64,000 nt of DNA from Chaetoceros tenuissimus. Its lineage: Eukaryota > Bacillariophyta > Thalassiosirophyceae > Chaetocerotales > Chaetocerotaceae. A model generated the notes under the pieces. That model searched no databases and had not been told where the DNA came from. It was given only the letters and a program-made list of their open reading frames with translations. Location: the NCBI GenBank assembly GCA_021927905.1, contig BLLK01000020.1, forward strand, positions 1,178,001-1,242,000. Direction: 5' to 3'. Shown piece after piece: positions 61,152 to 64,000 of this stretch. The position numbers and the translations under genes are program-made. Position 1 is the first letter of the stretch. Each line of letters begins with the position of its first letter.

Positions 61152-62840
61152 TCATCTTCGAAGTAAGCTGACCTTGTTCTGCAGACCTGACGTTGAAGTT
61201 GCAATATATGCTTCCATCTGCTTATTTACTTCGTCCCATATATTGCAAAAGTCTCCACCATTTTCTTCCCTACAAAACTGCTTTGAGTGTGGAGACTGTA
61301 ATGACACTTTTCGAAATGAGACATTGTTGCTAGGAAAAGCCTTGTCGTAATCAATTCGACCATCACCCTTTACACTGCGTCCGCTAACATAATCATGCAT
61401 GTAGGAACCAAGTTCAGAGTCTTCACTTTTGCCAAGCGAAAGCCCTGTGTGCGTCATTTTCGATTTCTTGCGAAGAATTTGATTGACTGTAGGTATAGTA
61501 TCGGAAGCACACAATACAAGAGGAGGGAATTCTTTCAATTCCTTTTCATTCAGGTCTTTAAAAGTTGATTCTCTCCACTCTTTGGCAGCAGCAAGCTGGA
61601 TACGCATATGTTTTCGAAAAGCATCCAACCTTTCCTCAGTTTCTATACTAGATCTATGTTTTGTATGAAATATTCCAAGTTCATGTTCTTCCCAATCTTC
61701 AACATTATGGAAGTCGATGGGTATTGGATCACCTATTACGGAAGAATTGAAGTCTAGTTTGGATTTTCCTATAGAACTTTTGTCAGCCTGGAATTCAAAA
61801 TCAATATCGTGATTTGAAACATCCACATAATCATCCTTGACATGATCAGGGTCAGTGTGGAAGAATATCCAATGACTAGCAAACGTACATTGGTCAATAG
61901 GTGTAAATTGCTGACAGCGATTGAGTTCAGTGTAGTACCCTTTGTGTATATCTTGTAAATATTGTATTCCTGTCCCAAAAGGTACTCCTACCAACACACC
62001 TCCAGGTGAGTATTTCTCTGGACAATGTCTCATTGCAGTGTAGGAAATCAGACCTCCAAGCGAATGGGCTAGAACTTGCACTGGCCGATCAGGAAAAGTT
62101 TCTTCGCAAAATTCATGGAATTCTTTTGCCACTTCTGGTATAGATCTCCTCCAATCATAGGTAAAAATCGCAGTAGGTCTAGCATATGCGTTCACATCTC
62201 CCTCATTCATTATTTTTTCTCCTTTCATCTTTTGTCGATATAATTTATCCGAAGTATTCAGCTGTTCAGAGACATGTCCATAGAAAGGAAAGAGATCCAA
62301 GGATGGGACATTCTGTTCACTTCCTCCATCATTTCCAAATTGTATTATATGATCTACCATTCCATCTACGAAAAGGTGGTCTCTATGTTGCACTCCATTT
62401 TCATCATAGGTAATTGGAAGAGCTAGACTTCTGTGTAGATGATCTTGGTCAAGGGATGGAATATTGAGTAAACCTGATAAAGTTAACCAGGCTCTCCGTT
62501 TCTTTTTCTTTGTAGGATATTTTGATTTAACTCCAAACTTGAAATTGTCTTCTTCGTGGAAAGCCAAATGCGAGCCTTTGAGACCATGTATAAAGACGAG
62601 TGGTACATCAGAGAAAGGTACATCTTTGCTGCTTTTGTCGTCTCGCTCTGCATTATTGAAATTGTTTGGAGTTTTGAATATATTCAACCTTGAGACTGGT
62701 TTCATAATTTGCACTCGTCTATCATGAATTGTCGACAAGGTTGAAGGAAATGACATGACAACAATTTCTTTGGTCAGCAACAACACTAAGCAACAAATAA
62801 TGAGGCCGAGTTGTCTCTGCTTTATAATATGAAACATCAT
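61152..62840 (-). CDS. LCAT-like alpha/beta hydrolase (lipase/acyltransferase)
   Basis: Single exon, 562 aa. An N-terminal signal anchor (GLIICCLVLLLTKEIVVM) is followed by the hydrolase fold: PLVFIHGLKGSHL (oxyanion loop), YARPTAIFTYDWRRS, VQVLAHSLGGLISYTAM (nucleophile elbow), PGGVLVGVPFG. Near the end GDGRIDYDKAFPS corresponds to the GDGTV.. element that precedes the catalytic His in lecithin:cholesterol acyltransferases; SPHSKQFC supplies a His. This layout matches LCAT/PDAT-like and phospholipase relatives. Substrate (phospholipid, galactolipid or other) cannot be told. It lies in the secretory or plastid membrane path. Tail to tail with the dynamin-like gene. Confidence 0.85.
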   Translation of the reverse strand: MMFHIIKQRQLGLIICCLVLLLTKEIVVMSFPSTLSTIHDRRVQIMKPVSRLNIFKTPNNFNNAERDDKSSKDVPFSDVPLVFIHGLKGSHLAFHEEDNFKFGVKSKYPTKKKKRRAWLTLSGLLNIPSLDQDHLHRSLALPITYDENGVQHRDHLFVDGMVDHIIQFGNDGGSEQNVPSLDLFPFYGHVSEQLNTSDKLYRQKMKGEKIMNEGDVNAYARPTAIFTYDWRRSIPEVAKEFHEFCEETFPDRPVQVLAHSLGGLISYTAMRHCPEKYSPGGVLVGVPFGTGIQYLQDIHKGYYTELNRCQQFTPIDQCTFASHWIFFHTDPDHVKDDYVDVSNHDIDFEFQADKSSIGKSKLDFNSSVIGDPIPIDFHNVEDWEEHELGIFHTKHRSSIETEERLDAFRKHMRIQLAAAKEWRESTFKDLNEKELKEFPPLVLCASDTIPTVNQILRKKSKMTHTGLSLGKSEDSELGSYMHDYVSGRSVKGDGRIDYDKAFPSNNVSFRKVSLQSPHSKQFCREENGGDFCNIWDEVNKQMEAYIATSTSGLQNKVSLLRR

Positions 62841-63306
62841 ATCGAAAGCAACCGAAATTAAATCAAGATAGAGGAATTTGTAATCTAGCTGCGAACAAAC
62901 TTTTGTGAAATGAAAGTGATTGGTCTATACCTACTGTTTTCAGATGTGGTACACATATGTGTTGTTTGCAGAAGGAGAAAGAAAACTGATGACGATTTAC
63001 ACAATGACGTTGGACTTTCTCTTCACTTTTCTCTTTTGAAGTCATTGACAAATGAATGGCTCATATAAGAAACAAGTTAGACTGTTTTTAGCCAACTAAA
63101 TCGCTCAAAGGACATTTTTTAGCCTGATTCACATGGGTGGAAGAGGAACGTATTGTTCCTTTTGGCTTTTGGTTTCGTTGTTTCGATCGTCTTTTTCTGT
63201 CAATTCATTAGAATGTATTACTGTGCCGCTCTGTGTATAATATATATTCCTAATTACAATATCTACATTTCTCCCCCTACCTCTACAGAGGACCTAGTGA
63301 GAAAGA
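62841..63306. other. Divergent region, LCAT-like / C2 protein
   Basis: 466 bp between divergent starts; no feature recognised beyond presumed promoters. Confidence 0.5.
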
Positions 63307-64000
63307 ATGCCTGACGTTTCTAAGGACAAGAAAATAGTTCTAGGTGAACTTATTGGTGCGACAGATCTTGCTCTTACAAACGAAGTGCCACTCTCATCTC
63401 TACATCCATTTGTCATAGCAAGTTTGATTGAAAAAAATGGAGAGGAGCGAGTTCTGCAACGAACAAAACGCAGGAAAGAGACAGATAATCCAATATGGTG
63501 TGTAGAGCATCGGTGCTTCTTCTTGATTGAAATCAACACAGATCTGTCGAAATGTACCGATGATAGGGTTCTTTTCGATGTCAGAAGTAAAGATTCTATG
63601 GATCCCTTTCGCTGCAGTAGATTTGGTATCCAATCTCTCTCTCTAAGGGACATATATAAAATCTGCGAAGATCAGTCGGAAGAAAGAATAGAACTTCAAC
63701 TAGAGAGCCCCGTCTCTACCAAGAGTAAAAAGATTCTTTGTAGAAGCAATACACCCAGTTCAAAGGAAGCATTTGACGTCACAAAAGTCCAGCCAATGAA
63801 TGATTCAACAAAGAGTGTACAGAGTACCAAGTCTAAAAACTTGCTAGCTGTTCGTTTCAGATTTGCGACAAGCAAAGATTTAGCTTTCATGGAGGAATTG
63901 GCAGAGCAACCGAAACAAGGCAAGATTGTGTCTATTTTGAGTGAAGCCACGAAAAATATACATCGAACATTTGGCTTGGAGGATAAAGAGGTTCTTGCCT
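63307..64000 (+). CDS. C2-domain protein (3' partial)
   Basis: Open from ATG 63307 to the window end (231 codons seen). The first ~125 residues look like a C2 domain: GELIGATDLALTNEVPLSSL, HPFVIASLIE, QRTKRRKETDNPIWCVEHRC, VLFDVRSKDS, FGIQSLSLRDI; the NPxW before a strand is a hallmark. Only some of the Ca2+-binding Asp residues of a classical C2 are evident (SLHP replaces the usual SDPY). A linker follows, then a new domain start: LLAVRFRFATSKDLAFMEEL, with HRTFGLEDKEV at the edge. The second domain is not recognised, so the type of enzyme cannot be given. Confidence 0.6.
   Translation, partial: MPDVSKDKKIVLGELIGATDLALTNEVPLSSLHPFVIASLIEKNGEERVLQRTKRRKETDNPIWCVEHRCFFLIEINTDLSKCTDDRVLFDVRSKDSMDPFRCSRFGIQSLSLRDIYKICEDQSEERIELQLESPVSTKSKKILCRSNTPSSKEAFDVTKVQPMNDSTKSVQSTKSKNLLAVRFRFATSKDLAFMEELAEQPKQGKIVSILSEATKNIHRTFGLEDKEVLA

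Noticed and set aside
1-64000. Transposons, retroelements or virus-like elements
   Set aside because: No reverse transcriptase, integrase, transposase or capsid-like frame and no long terminal or inverted repeats were found.

Overview
The window reads as nuclear DNA of a photosynthetic stramenopile, most likely a diatom. At least seven predicted proteins start with a signal peptide whose end carries the diatom plastid motif (ASAFAP, ASAFSC, TFAFTP, LAFS, VQGFQVP and similar). Introns are few and mostly short (about 66-115 bp, GTAAGT-like donors), genes are dense and alternate strands, and base composition is AT-rich. The species cannot be named from sequence alone. I saw no tRNA or rRNA, no CRISPR array, and no transposon, retroelement or virus-like element.

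I support 35 protein genes. 1-9.3 kb: folate enzyme HPPK-DHPS (cut by the window start), DNA polymerase alpha subunit B, an atypical plastid aldo/keto reductase, splicing factor MFAP1 and an SPX-like protein. 9.7-19.8 kb: a secreted class 3 lipase-like protein, two YbaB/EbfC-family plastid proteins flanking NOM1, a secreted IPT-Fn3-lectin protein and eIF3h. 20-29 kb: lysyl-tRNA synthetase, tRNA m1G9 methyltransferase, an unknown protein, RFC2, a renalase-like FAD enzyme and a peptidyl-serine galactosyltransferase-like protein with ShK modules. 29-42.7 kb: trifunctional protein alpha, a heat shock factor, a TPVRRS-repeat protein, PIG-V, SmD2, Mpv17/PMP22, a plastid ParB/serine-kinase-like protein and plastid asparagine synthetase. 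43-64 kb: a kinesin-1-like motor head-to-head with a kinesin-light-chain-like TPR protein, a plastid-type WD40 protein, a second heat shock factor, a ShK-prolyl 4-hydroxylase, an AIG1/ADTRP-like membrane protein, a coiled-coil protein, a dynamin-like GTPase, an LCAT-like lipase and a C2-domain protein cut by the window end.

Most genes are housekeeping functions in replication, splicing, ribosome biogenesis and translation. Three arrangements stand out. A prolyl 4-hydroxylase and a peptidyl-serine galactosyltransferase-like protein, which would act in sequence on hydroxyproline-rich glycoproteins, both carry ShK cysteine modules. A kinesin and a KLC-like TPR gene share a divergent promoter built around a perfect inverted repeat with E2F-like cores. 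E2F-like sites also lie in three other divergent promoters, one of them next to DNA polymerase alpha subunit B. Other signals are a 36-nt microexon next to a strong intronic hairpin, an 80-bp perfect tandem duplication that can fold, and a long heat-shock-factor intron with competing stems.
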